Positions 46,918-55,743 of a stretch of DNA of 61,613 nt are shown in pieces. The notes beneath the pieces were generated by a model. The model had not been told where the DNA came from and did not search any database. It saw nothing but the letters and a program-made list of their open reading frames with translations. Source of the DNA: Limosilactobacillus portuensis (GTDB taxonomy: Bacteria; Bacillota; Bacilli; Lactobacillales; Lactobacillaceae). The translations under genes and the position numbers were made by a program. The stretch is taken from NCBI RefSeq assembly GCF_014838735.1, contig NZ_JABUXQ010000014.1:1-61613 (forward strand), written 5' to 3'. Each line of letters opens with the position of its first letter. The stretch's first letter is position 1.

Positions 46918-48253
46918 CTATTTAGAATTTAAATTTCGACAGAGGTAAGTAATTATTTTTATTCCATCAAGAAAAGCATCAATTGTTATATTCTCATTTG
47001 GTGCATGGTTATGCTGATCATAATTTGCCAATGGAATAGTAAATGGCGGAATCCCGACAATATCTTTCCAAATATAATTGGGAACACTGCCAGGCATTAC
47101 TGGCTCAATCAGTGCTTTACCGGTAGCTTCTGTAATTGTCGAAACCAGCCGAGGGATTAATGGGTTGCTTGCTGCAATTTTTACAGGATCAAGTTTAACC
47201 AAGTACTTAATTTGGATTCGTTCTTCATTTAATTCCGCTTTAAGCGTGTTGTTAATTAATTTAATTACCTCATCACATGTCTGGTTAGCAACCAAGCGGC
47301 AGTCAATAATTGCAGTTGCTTTACCAGGAATAATTGTCTTTACCCCGTCACCCTCATAACCGCTACTCAAACCATTAATTGTCATTGATGGTTGAAACAT
47401 TAGCCGATAATAATAATCAAATTTATCCTTATAAATTGGTGCTGGAATATTGTACGGACTTGGCAGAGAACTTAGCCACTCTCGCTCTTGACTGCTTGGC
47501 TCAGCCACTTCTTTATAAAATTCCTTAATTCTACATTGACCAGTTAGTGGGTTAATTAACTTATTTAAAACCCGCATAAGCTCAACAGCCGCATTCTTAC
47601 TAACATTTCCAAAATTCCCTGAATGCAGGTCGTTTCCGTTAGTCCTTACTCCTAATCTAAACGATAAGACACCCCGATTCCCTAATCGTAAAACATGGTC
47701 TCCTGATTGGCTCATTGATCCATCCATTACAAAAACTGCTGAAAGGTTATTTAAGTATGGATCTTTCAAGGTACGAACTGTTTGAAGAAGGTGCGGACTC
47801 CCAATCTCCTCTTCACCCTCAATGAGAATTTTGGCTGTAAAAGGTAACTCCCCATATAATTGCTGATAAACATAAAAGCCACATATTTGTGCCATTAATT
47901 GGCCCTTATTATCGCCAGTACCGCGACCATACAAACGGCCGTCACGCTGAGTTAATTTGAATGGCTTTTACTTTCCATTCAGCCAATTTTCCTGGCAACT
48001 GAACATCATAATGCCCATAAAACAAGTATTCATTATCCTTCCCTGGAGAAAGGGTTGCGATAATAATTGGATTACCAGCCGTTTCAATAATCTCAACTTT
48101 CGCATGAATGAATTGTTCTAAAAGTTCTTTCAAGAATTTAATCGTTGCTTGGATTCCTTCTCCTGTTTGACTAAGGCTTTTTTGACTTACAAAGTTAGCT
48201 AATAGATTAATAAACTGCTGCTGATTTTTCCTAACATAGTCATCAATCGTCAT
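46918..48253 (-). pseudogene. M20 family metallopeptidase, frameshifted
   Basis: Two frames together form one M20 protein: 47942-48253 (103 codons, MTIDDYVRKNQQ...GHYDVQLPGK) and 46918-47934 (from RLYGRGTGDNKGQ to the C-terminus). They are offset by one base. Removing one A from the A4 run at 47966-47969 joins them as EWKVKPFKLTQRDGRLYGRG and gives 444 residues, normal for the family. The break separates the metal ligands: His and Asp of GHYDV lie in one part, and the GTGDNKG Asp and EGEEEIGS Glu in the other, so neither fragment can work alone. Family members cleave dipeptides or N-acyl groups. Start 48253 has a perfect GGAGGTGA. Confidence 0.85.
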
Positions 48254-48364
48254 TTCATCACCTCCAAAATTATAATATAATTAGAATATTCTCATCTATT
48301 TTTAAAATCCAATATTACTTTTTATGTAGTTAATAACAAAATTGCTATGAAAGAGGTAACAAAG

Positions 48365-49222
48365 ATGAACTTAACGCAATTAAAATACTTTACCGAAGTC
48401 GTCAAAACAATGAATATGACAAAGGCAGCAACTAAATTACATGTTGCTCAACCATCTATTAGTCGCAGTATTCGGGAATTAGAGAACGAATTGGGCGTTT
48501 CGCTATTTATTCGTCAAGGGAAAAAGTTAATCTTAACCGCTCAAGGTAATTATTTCTTTACGGTAGTTAATCGGTCATTCAATCAACTACGGTTAGCAAA
48601 GGAAAATGTAAAGGCAATTCACTCACTTAACAATAAAAAGATCACTATTAAGATGTGTGAAACTACTCCCTTACTGGTTTCATTTCTCAAAATCATTCAT
48701 CACAAATATCCCCAAATTAACCTCCAATTTATCCAAAGTAAGATCGACAACGATCCTCGGCATTATGATTTTCAGCTTGTGCCTCTACCGGTCCCCGAGC
48801 AACATAACGAATTGTTACTATCCGAAGAAGTCTTTTTGGCGACGAGTAAGGAAAATTCACAGTCAACATTTCAATTGGAAAAAATTAACCAACTACCCCT
48901 AATTGAAATGAACGAGTCACCATTTGCCGACTTTATCCAACGATTTCTTTCTGCACAAAGAATAGATCCTCAAGTTGTCTTGCGAACAGGCGATCGTAAT
49001 CTCATGATTAATTTAGTAGCTCAGGGCTATGCTTCATGCTTTGTTCCTGAGTTATCCTGGAACTGTACAACTAACCTTGAAAAGATTTCATTACATAGAA
49101 TTGGGAAGAATGGCTTTCATAGAAGGATTTATCTCTCCTATCCCTATGGGCCAAGGACAAGCATCCAAGAGCAAGTTGCAACGCTCCTTCTTAATTACTG
49201 TCATTCCTTAAAAAAGGCATAG
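48365..49222 (+). CDS. LysR-family transcriptional regulator
   Basis: A 285-residue regulator with an N-terminal winged helix (MNLTQLKYFTEVVKTMNMTK, then AATKLHVAQPSISRSIRELE) and a C-terminal effector-binding domain. I start at ATG 48365 with AAAGAGG upstream; ATG 48347 is in frame but has no ribosome-binding site. It is divergent from the M20-MFS-racemase operon across 110 bases, the usual arrangement for a LysR regulator and its target. Effector unknown. Confidence 0.9.
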   Translation: MNLTQLKYFTEVVKTMNMTKAATKLHVAQPSISRSIRELENELGVSLFIRQGKKLILTAQGNYFFTVVNRSFNQLRLAKENVKAIHSLNNKKITIKMCETTPLLVSFLKIIHHKYPQINLQFIQSKIDNDPRHYDFQLVPLPVPEQHNELLLSEEVFLATSKENSQSTFQLEKINQLPLIEMNESPFADFIQRFLSAQRIDPQVVLRTGDRNLMINLVAQGYASCFVPELSWNCTTNLEKISLHRIGKNGFHRRIYLSYPYGPRTSIQEQVATLLLNYCHSLKKA

Positions 49223-49305
49223 TTAAGCCCCCCCTTTGCATTCTCAGAGCAATTCATAATGAATGAGGAACTCACCTCAAGTGATCGTTTGAATAAAATA
49301 AATAC

Positions 49306-49352
49306 AAAAAGTCCTTAGTACTAAGAATTTCCTAATACTAAGGACCATTTTT
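49306..49352. terminator. Bidirectional terminator between lysR and the DUF4097 gene
   Basis: GTCCTTAGTA (49311-49320) pairs with TACTAAGGAC (49336-49345), flanked by A- and T-runs. Confidence 0.85.
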
Positions 49353-49354
49353 AC

Positions 49355-50116
49355 TTATTGGACCGCTTTAATATTAATTACCGAATTATCACCGTCATTT
49401 GCCTCCAAGCGAAGAAGGTTCGCTGCTGATTCATTTTGCTGAAGATCTTCAGCTCCATGGTCAACCCCATCGAGTTTATTATCCCCATCATCAGTATGGA
49501 GAATAAAACCATCGGCATGCGAAGCAATCACCTTATTGTCCCCGTCATCAGTTTTCACCGTATAGTGCCCCTTAAAGATGACTCTATTACTGGTGAAATC
49601 ACCGTCACCAAGAGTTGTCTTTCCTCCAGTTACAGTGAGATTGTTATAAACAACGTTACCATCAGCAACGTTAACATCCATGTTCTCCAAATCAACATTC
49701 GTAATACTCAAATCGCCATCAGCAACATCAAGTTTCCCGGCTAATTTAGTTCCCTTAGGTACTGTAATAATAATGGTATCGTCACCATTATTGTAGGAAA
49801 AGAATGTCCCATAAGCCTCACCTTGATGAATGGTTGCAGACTGATTAGTTACCGTAACCTTAGGAAGTCGTGCATTACTTCCCGGGTAACTAATTGAGAA
49901 TTTTGAACCTGTCTTGATTAAAACGTTAGCACTTGAGCTAGTAAGATTAACTCTATTAAATTTAGCCGTACTTAATTTTTTAGTAACTTGTTTCTCAATT
50001 ACTGGGGTAGCTCCCTTAAAACTAACATTTTTCATTCCGTGACCAGCAAAGCCAACTACCATTAAAACAATCCCAATAACCAGTATTCCTAGACCGATCT
50101 TAAATGTTTTTTTCAT
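49355..50116 (-). CDS. DUF4097-family beta-strand repeat protein, membrane-anchored
   Basis: A 253-residue protein with one N-terminal membrane helix (about residues 7-27) followed by a beta-solenoid-like region of short repeats such as VADGDLSIT, VADGNVVYN, LGDGDFTS, TDDGDNKV and TDDGDNKL (about residues 130-220). The D-G-D periodicity fits the DUF4097 right-handed parallel beta-helix. The start overlaps the HAAS gene by 17 bases. It is the third gene of a PadR operon; such trios are linked to envelope stress in Firmicutes, though no specific function is established. Confidence 0.82.
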   Translation of the reverse strand: MKKTFKIGLGILVIGIVLMVVGFAGHGMKNVSFKGATPVIEKQVTKKLSTAKFNRVNLTSSSANVLIKTGSKFSISYPGSNARLPKVTVTNQSATIHQGEAYGTFFSYNNGDDTIIITVPKGTKLAGKLDVADGDLSITNVDLENMDVNVADGNVVYNNLTVTGGKTTLGDGDFTSNRVIFKGHYTVKTDDGDNKVIASHADGFILHTDDGDNKLDGVDHGAEDLQQNESAANLLRLEANDGDNSVINIKAVQ

Positions 50117-50729
50117 GCTTCTCAGCCTTCCTTTGAAGTAATTTTTGGTAAATATACTTAGCTAAATTAGCAATTGCCTGTGCTAACCAGCGAATAATCC
50201 AATATCCTACGGGGATACATAAGAGTAAGACACCAATCATTGTTACCCCAATTCCGGCATAGAGGATTCCCGTCATTGGAGCAGCAGCAAGAACTCCAAT
50301 TCCTGAATAGATCATTAACCCACTACCAAAAATCAAGCCAACTAGGGATCCTAATATTCCCACACTAACCCCAAAGACAGCTGCCAGGGCACAAATAAGA
50401 ACGATTAACGCTCCCAGACTCAACACAAACGTAATTGGTGATGTAATAATTGCAATAACTACTAACCAAAAGACCCGCCAGTTGGAACGAGGTGATGCTG
50501 TATGACTGTTCTTAATTTCCTCATTATTAGCCTTAATTGAGTAATCAGCTAGAATCTTGTGACTTAGTTGTCGTGGATTTCCCAGTTCCTTAATAATTTG
50601 CTGGTAATTATCATAACCAGCATCCTCAATATATTCATTATAAAAATCTAACGCGTCCGTTCTTTCTTCAGCAGTTAATGGCGCTAAAAAGCTTTTCAAT
50701 TCTGAAATATACTTTTGGCGAGCATCCAT
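50100..50729 (-). CDS. HAAS-domain (DUF1700) membrane protein
   Basis: A 209-residue protein: a cytoplasmic N-terminal HAAS helical domain (KYISELKSFLAPLTAEER, about residues 5-65) followed by several membrane segments rich in Gly/Ala/Leu/Ile from about residue 85 to 190, and a basic C-terminus. It shares one base with the PadR stop codon and overlaps the DUF4097 gene. HAAS domains are found almost always next to PadR regulators and DUF4097 proteins. Confidence 0.85.
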   Translation of the reverse strand: MDARQKYISELKSFLAPLTAEERTDALDFYNEYIEDAGYDNYQQIIKELGNPRQLSHKILADYSIKANNEEIKNSHTASPRSNWRVFWLVVIAIITSPITFVLSLGALIVLICALAAVFGVSVGILGSLVGLIFGSGLMIYSGIGVLAAAPMTGILYAGIGVTMIGVLLLCIPVGYWIIRWLAQAIANLAKYIYQKLLQRKAEKHEKNI

Positions 50730-51049
50730 TATTTTTCTCCACCCTTCTGATAAAAAATCTGATCCAAGTTTTGCTTATACCCTTCCCATATTCGTAAGAT
50801 TTCCTGTAATCTTTGTTCACCAATTTCTGTTATGTGGTAATAACGTCGGTTTCTCCCTTGAAATGGCTTATCATAAGTTGTCAAATCGCCATTCTTTTTT
50901 AAACGGCGAAGGACCGGATACATTGTCGACTCTGAAACATCAATCACATTTTTCACCTTTTGCGTTAATGCATAGCCGTAATAATCGTCTTGTTTCAGAA
51001 TCGCTAAAACCAGTCCATCAAGGAGTTCAGCTGTTATTTGAATCTTCAT
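50729..51049 (-). CDS. PadR-family transcriptional regulator
   Basis: A 106-residue winged-helix repressor: IQITAELLDGLVLAIL, DDYYGYALTQKV, ESTMYPVLRRLKKNGDL and NRRYYHITEIG are the typical PadR blocks. It is the first gene of the PadR-HAAS-DUF4097 operon and lies 18 bases downstream of a perfect 16-base palindrome that is probably its own operator. Confidence 0.93.
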   Translation of the reverse strand: MKIQITAELLDGLVLAILKQDDYYGYALTQKVKNVIDVSESTMYPVLRRLKKNGDLTTYDKPFQGRNRRYYHITEIGEQRLQEILRIWEGYKQNLDQIFYQKGGEK

Positions 51050-51067
51050 TTATTCTTCCTCCTTAAT

Positions 51068-51102
51068 ACATCCAATATTATATAAGATATAATATTGGAT
51101 GT
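51068..51102 (-). promoter_or_regulatory. Perfect palindrome, probable PadR operator and promoter
   Basis: ACATCCAATATTATAT (51068-51083), a 3-base spacer, and its exact reverse complement (51087-51102). The centre contains TATAAT-like sequence on both strands, so bound repressor would block the -10 region. It is immediately upstream of the padR gene. Confidence 0.75.
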
Positions 51103-51222
51103 AAATATAATAATGAATATTTTTAAATTTGATTAAATTCATCACTGATTATCAGATGCACGATAATCTTGTTTGATAAAATATAACTTACCTAATAAGT
51201 AGTTAATAAGAAGGAGGCCCAT

Positions 51223-51597
51223 ATGATAAAAGAATTTAAGGACTTTATTGCGCGCGGAAACGTTGTCGATATGGCAGTCGGCATTATTGTCGGTGCTGCG
51301 TTTACATCGATCGTAAAATCATTAGTAGATAACCTTATTAATCCATTACTCGGTATCTTTATCGGTAAGATTGATCTCTCAAACCTTACCTGGACAGTTG
51401 GTGAAGCTCAATTTAAGTATGGGAGCTTTCTCAATGCAGTCATTAATTTTCTGATCATCTCCTTTGTGGTTTTCCTGATGGTCAAAGCAATTAATCGTTT
51501 TCGCATAAAGAAAGATGAAGCGCCTGCTGAGCCAAGCGAAGAAGTTCAGTACCTGAAAGAAATCACTGAACTACTAAAGAAGAAAGAACAGAACTAA
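51223..51597 (+). CDS. mscL: Large-conductance mechanosensitive channel MscL
   Basis: A 124-residue pentameric channel that opens under hypo-osmotic shock. The N-terminal KEFKDFIARGNVVDMAVG and the first pore helix IIVGAAFTSIVKSLV are strongly conserved, and the second membrane helix is around residues 66-90. Length is typical. Own promoter region and terminator. Confidence 0.97.
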   Translation: MIKEFKDFIARGNVVDMAVGIIVGAAFTSIVKSLVDNLINPLLGIFIGKIDLSNLTWTVGEAQFKYGSFLNAVINFLIISFVVFLMVKAINRFRIKKDEAPAEPSEEVQYLKEITELLKKKEQN

Positions 51598-51650
51598 ACT
51601 AAATCCTGTCGGTGAAATTATAACTTTCATTGACAGGATTTATTATTTTT
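51598..51650 (+). terminator. Terminator of mscL
   Basis: AAATCCTGTC pairs with GACAGGATTT across a 20-base loop, followed by T-rich sequence. Confidence 0.8.
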
Positions 51651-51705
51651 ATTATTTACTTATCATTGGATTTGCAGCATTTTTCCTGTTAATATAACTT
51701 AAAGG

Positions 51706-51864
51706 GGGTAGTAATAAGTGAGGTGATTATTGGCAGAACTTCTGAAGATCTACCTATATCGTTAACTGCAAAGGAATCCGTACTACCCACGTTGACTTAC
51801 TAATTAAATATCAGCAATTATTTTCTAAGGTTGGCTCTTATTAAATAAAGGCATTTAATTAGTA
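51706..51864 (+). other. Structured leader or non-coding RNA candidate
   Basis: In the 374-base gap before the 93-residue membrane protein gene there are two stem domains. GGGTAGTA (51706-51713) pairs perfectly with TACTACCC (51781-51788) around a 67-base segment. TACTAATTAAAT (51798-51809) pairs perfectly with ATTTAATTAGTA (51853-51864). TAGTAA in the first arm could instead pair with TTACTA at 51797-51802, an exclusive alternative. No reading frame is apparent. I do not recognise a riboswitch class; it may be a 5' leader or a separate RNA. Confidence 0.4.
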
Positions 51865-51971
51865 TTCACCTATTCCCTTCACTAACCGGTATTGGCTAAA
51901 ATTTTGTTCTTGTTTAACATGTAACTGCTAGTCTTGTTTCATTCGCATGAATTGTAAAGGAGAGATGCATT

Positions 51972-52253
51972 ATGTTTAACACAATTTTTTGGATTTTAGC
52001 TATTTGGTTCGTTGTTAACGTTATTTGGATGTGGTTCCAACTCGACAACCAAACCCTTCAAAAGACATTTGCTTGGATTAATGTCTGTGCTGTCTTCATT
52101 GGATTCTGGGTTTACTATGGAGTAACCCACGATGCCAGCATGCTAAATGGCTGGTTCGTTGCCTTGAATTGGATCAACATCGTTCTTGCCGCTATTCAAT
52201 TCTACTTTGGCTACCGGATTGTTACTACTCACCACACTCACCCGGCAAACTAG
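51972..52253 (+). CDS. Small membrane protein of unknown function
   Basis: A 93-residue very hydrophobic, Trp-rich protein with about three membrane helices (residues 3-22, 34-52 and 60-82) and a His-rich C-terminus (VTTHHTHPAN). Ribosome-binding site AAAGGAGAG lies 7 bases before ATG 51972. I do not recognise a family. It is convergent with a larger uncharacterised membrane protein across a shared terminator and has a long, structured upstream region. Confidence 0.8.
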   Translation: MFNTIFWILAIWFVVNVIWMWFQLDNQTLQKTFAWINVCAVFIGFWVYYGVTHDASMLNGWFVALNWINIVLAAIQFYFGYRIVTTHHTHPAN

Positions 52254-52290
52254 TTTAATTGATGGCACGGCGATTAGCTGATTTGTTCAC

Positions 52291-52335
52291 TAAAAAGGAC
52301 GTAACGAGGAAATTTTCCCTGGTTGCGTCCCTTTT
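52291..52335. terminator. Bidirectional terminator between two membrane-protein genes
   Basis: AAAAAGGACG-TAAC pairs with GGTTGCGTCC-CTTTT around an A/T-rich loop. Confidence 0.75.
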
Positions 52336-52360
52336 CTTGAGCTTAAATAAGTAGTAATCA

Positions 52361-53404
52361 CTACTTTTGTGCCCGAGCCATCGCTTCTTCATAATCTTTA
52401 GTTCCAACAAAGACTTCATGGGTGTAAGGGTTGATTCCCATACTAGTAGCCCGTTTCCAAATAATGGCAAAGACCACAACGTTAATTGCAAGCGATAGGA
52501 TCGCAATTACCCCCATCATCGTCGGATCAGCAGCTCCTGGATGAACTGCCGGATTCATTACGCCGTTCTTGTACAGAACAGGTAAAACTGAAAATCTGCC
52601 ACTATCCTGAAATTCTGGAATGACTTGAGCAAACATACACCAGATTGCTAGCGTATTTGCCCGGTTTTGAATCCAGCCACCCTTGTTCCAAATTGCGGCC
52701 GCAAACGTTGGTGCAAGCAAAAGAGCAACACCACAGTACCATGAATGGGTCGGAAGATTACTATAAGTATACTCAAAGTTCCAAACGTCATATGCCAGAA
52801 TAAATAGCCAAATCATATCAGGCCACAGCATGTCGTCCTCGTTCTTTGAGGAATAAATTCCCCACCAACCAGTCATACAAAAAACATTAATAATCCCGGC
52901 AATACCATTAAGGACGTTCCACCAGCCACCGTAAAGCCAAACACCCTCAGAAGAAAGCCACCACTGACTTCCGGTAGTTTGTAACGCGTTCATTCCCCGA
53001 ATAGCTGATTCAAAGTCGCTTCCCACAGCGATAAAAATATTAATTGCAACAATTACAAACGGGAAGCACTTAAACCAGTATGCTTTTCCTAATTTACCCC
53101 AATGATACTTAAGGATCATAAAACCAATACAGCCAAATGTCGCAGCGTATAGCTTCGCATAGTGAAACCAGCTATTCATATGGATATAGGTCTGGTTATG
53201 CAATGCCCATGCCTGTCCTTGAGCAGCACCAATATAAATTGCTGTGAAGTAAATCGTCAATGCAATCGGTAAGACAACGAAGAAAAACAGGCCACCAGCT
53301 CTACTACGCCGTGCTATTTCATTTGTGATAATCAAACAAGCAAATACTAATACCCAACCGAATAATTGCCAACCTGATTGGCTACCATAAATTTGAAATA
53401 ACAT
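52361..53404 (-). CDS. DUF5692-family integral membrane protein
   Basis: A 347-residue protein with about ten membrane segments and many tryptophans, resembling the DUF5692 family found in gut Firmicutes. Distinct features are WNVLNGIAGIINVFCMTGWWGIY and DVWNFEYTYSNLPTHSWYCG near the middle. No catalytic motif is recognisable. It has its own promoter region and ends near the shared terminator. Function unknown. Confidence 0.75.
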   Translation of the reverse strand: MLFQIYGSQSGWQLFGWVLVFACLIITNEIARRSRAGGLFFFVVLPIALTIYFTAIYIGAAQGQAWALHNQTYIHMNSWFHYAKLYAATFGCIGFMILKYHWGKLGKAYWFKCFPFVIVAINIFIAVGSDFESAIRGMNALQTTGSQWWLSSEGVWLYGGWWNVLNGIAGIINVFCMTGWWGIYSSKNEDDMLWPDMIWLFILAYDVWNFEYTYSNLPTHSWYCGVALLLAPTFAAAIWNKGGWIQNRANTLAIWCMFAQVIPEFQDSGRFSVLPVLYKNGVMNPAVHPGAADPTMMGVIAILSLAINVVVFAIIWKRATSMGINPYTHEVFVGTKDYEEAMARAQK

Positions 53405-53525
53405 ACTATCTCCTCCCTATAGTGTATGTTAGCGGTTACATAGAACCTACTTTTATTTTATAAAAGGATAATAGAGATAGCAAACTCATTTTGGGATATT
53501 TGTCTTATAAGACGACATTTTTAAA

Positions 53526-53567
53526 CAAAAAGAGAGGTTGAACATAATTGTTCAACCTCTCTTTTTG
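53526..53567 (-). terminator. Terminator of rplJ-rplL
   Basis: AAAAAGAGAGGTTGAAC pairs perfectly with GTTCAACCTCTCTTTTT. Confidence 0.93.
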
Positions 53568-53583
53568 TTTATTTGAAGTTAGA

Positions 53584-53949
53584 CTACTTAAGGGTAACAG
53601 TAGCACCAGCGGCTTCAAGCTTTTCCTTGATGTCGTTAGCTTCGTCTTCCTTAACGTCTTCCTTGATTGCTGAAGGAGCACCGTCAACAAGGTCCTTAGC
53701 ATCCTTAAGGCCAACACCAGTGATGTCCTTAACAGCCTTGATAACCTTAACCTTAGCAGCACCTGGTTCAGTCAATTCAACAGTGAAGCTGTCCTTAGCA
53801 GCAGCAGCGCCACCAGCAGCACCTGCAGCTGCAACTGGAGCAGCAGCAGAAACGTCGAATTCTTCTTCGATAGCCTTAACAAGATCGTTAAGGTCAGAAA
53901 TTGATGCTTCCTTTAATGAAGCAATGATAGCATCCTTATCAAAAGCCAT
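53584..53949 (-). CDS. rplL: 50S ribosomal protein L7/L12
   Basis: A 121-residue stalk protein that recruits translation factors. An N-terminal dimerisation domain ([20 protein letters not shown]) is joined by an Ala/Gly hinge to the C-terminal domain ([30 protein letters not shown]). It lies 63 bases downstream of rplJ. Confidence 0.98.
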   Translation of the reverse strand: MAFDKDAIIASLKEASISDLNDLVKAIEEEFDVSAAAPVAAAGAAGGAAAAKDSFTVELTEPGAAKVKVIKAVKDITGVGLKDAKDLVDGAPSAIKEDVKEDEANDIKEKLEAAGATVTLK

Positions 53950-54012
53950 GATTATATTCCTCCAATATTTAGGTAATTAATTTTGATTTGATAATATATG
54001 GTAATACGACAA

Positions 54013-54513
54013 TTATGCGGCTTCGTCTTCCTTGTCGGCAACGGCCTTGACTGCACGAGCAATCTTCCGCATTGGGTCTTGCAATGCAGATGCAAGCATT
54101 GACAACAGATCTTCACGACTAGGCATAGTAGCGTATTCGTTAATTTCATTGAGAGTCTTAACTTTCTTTTCGATGAAACCACCCTTGATTTCAAGAGCGT
54201 CGTGGTCATCGGCAAAGTTCTTCAAGATCTTTACTGGAGCAATTGGGTCTTCGTCAGAGAAGGCAACAGCAGTTGGGCCAACAAAAGTGCTCTTAAGATC
54301 TTCGTAGTCAGTACCTTCAACGGCACGGTCAAGAATCTTGTTCTTGATAACTGACATCTTAACACCGGCGTCACGAAGTTGCTTACGTAAATCAGTAACT
54401 TCAGCAACAGTTAAACCACGGTAGTCAACAACGATAGCTGATTCGGCATTGTTAAGTAATTCAACAGTTTGCTTAACAACTTCAGCCTTTTTAGCAATAG
54501 CTGCTTCACTCAT
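54013..54513 (-). CDS. rplJ: 50S ribosomal protein L10
   Basis: A 166-residue protein that anchors L7/L12 to the ribosome. The N-terminus ([24 protein letters not shown]) and the [11 protein letters not shown] segment are typical. It is preceded by an L10 leader, through which L10 represses its own operon. Confidence 0.97.
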   Translation of the reverse strand: MSEAAIAKKAEVVKQTVELLNNAESAIVVDYRGLTVAEVTDLRKQLRDAGVKMSVIKNKILDRAVEGTDYEDLKSTFVGPTAVAFSDEDPIAPVKILKNFADDHDALEIKGGFIEKKVKTLNEINEYATMPSREDLLSMLASALQDPMRKIARAVKAVADKEDEAA

Positions 54514-54544
54514 GAATTTTCACCTCCTACAATGTAGTTTGACT

Positions 54545-54665
54545 GGATTTATAAAAAAATCCCTATGACCGCAGACATAGAGAAGGAACTTAATTTCTTC
54601 CTCGGCAGGCTATATAATTAAGGCTTTCGCCACCTGAGTCTTAGGCAGAGTCATATTTAATCAAC
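54545..54665 (-). promoter_or_regulatory. Ribosomal protein L10 leader with attenuator
   Basis: The leader RNA (minus strand) contains CTCTGCCTAAGACTCAGGTGG and later CCTGCCGAGG, matching the L10-binding leader known upstream of rplJL in Firmicutes. It ends in an attenuator hairpin (CTCTATG with CATAGGG, about 54551-54575) followed by seven T, just before rplJ. Confidence 0.85.
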
Positions 54666-54671
54666 TGTTGT

Positions 54672-54700
54672 AGTATAACATTTCCCTTAATCCTTGTAAA
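54672..54700 (-). promoter_or_regulatory. Promoter of rplJ-rplL
   Basis: -35 TTTACA (54695-54700) and -10 TATACT (54672-54677) with a 17-base spacer on the minus strand, just upstream of the L10 leader. Confidence 0.75.
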
Positions 54701-54807
54701 GAACTATTTGGCTTTATTCATTAGGAACCGGAAATTATTCCCAAACGCGCCAGATTAGTTTTGTTGTACAATTAACTTACTAACTTACTTCAAGGAGTGC
54801 TAGATGC

Positions 54808-55743
54808 ATGAAAGACTATGGCCTATTACTTGTTAACCTTGGTTCACCTGCTGAACCAACAACACCTGCTGTTAAGGAATATCTTCGTCAGTTTCTCGGG
54901 GATCGCAACGTTGTGGAAATGCCACCGGCGCTTTGGAAGCCGCTCTTAAATGGCATTATCTTACCAACGCGATCATGGCGTTCCGCAACATTTTACCGTG
55001 ATTGCTGGTTAAAAAATGGTTCGCCATTAATTGTTAATACTAAAAAGCTAACGGCAAAAGTTCAACAAATACTTCCTGAGTGGTCGGTTAAAATGGCAAT
55101 GACTTACGGCAAGCCCAGTATCAGTGATACTCTTCAGCAAATGAAACAGGAATGTAAACACATTATTGTTCTTTCTCTCTTTCCCCATTTCACTAAGAGT
55201 ACAACCCAGTCCATTATTGAGCAGGTCCAAGCTGTTGATCCAACTTTACCAATTATTGATCGTTTCGCTGACGATCCACGATACCTCACTGTTCTTAGTC
55301 AGCACATTCAAGAAGCTTGGGACAACGGGAATTACGACATGTTGATTATTTCTTATCATGGTATTCCCGTTTCAATGGTTAAACACGGCGATCCATATCA
55401 GGATGAAACTGAACGAACTACAATTGAACTAAAAAAGCGGCTTACTATTCCCGAAAACCAGATTGAAATGGCTTACCAATCTAAATTTGGCCCAATGCCA
55501 TGGTTAAAGCCTTATTTAAAAAATCGCCTGCTCCAATTAGTTCAACTTGGTAAGCGGAATATCTTAATCGTTGCTCCATCATTTGTTACCGACTGCTTAG
55601 AGACGATCGAAGAAAATTCAGTCCAAAACTATCAAACATTCCGTGAAAGTGGCGGCAATACCCTTGATGTTGTCTCATCCCTCAACGATGACTCCCGCTT
55701 TGCTGAGTTTATCGCTGATCTCGCTAAGGAGCGACTAAGTTAA
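54808..55743 (+). CDS. hemH: Ferrochelatase
   Basis: A 311-residue enzyme that inserts iron into a porphyrin. N-terminal LLLVNLGSP, the catalytic histidine in ISYHGIP and the FVTDCLETIEE motif are present. Lactobacilli of this group generally lack de novo heme synthesis, so it probably acts on scavenged porphyrin. Its stop codon shares one base with the mntH start, showing translational coupling with a metal importer. RBS AAGGAG upstream. Confidence 0.95.
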   Translation: MKDYGLLLVNLGSPAEPTTPAVKEYLRQFLGDRNVVEMPPALWKPLLNGIILPTRSWRSATFYRDCWLKNGSPLIVNTKKLTAKVQQILPEWSVKMAMTYGKPSISDTLQQMKQECKHIIVLSLFPHFTKSTTQSIIEQVQAVDPTLPIIDRFADDPRYLTVLSQHIQEAWDNGNYDMLIISYHGIPVSMVKHGDPYQDETERTTIELKKRLTIPENQIEMAYQSKFGPMPWLKPYLKNRLLQLVQLGKRNILIVAPSFVTDCLETIEENSVQNYQTFRESGGNTLDVVSSLNDDSRFAEFIADLAKERLS

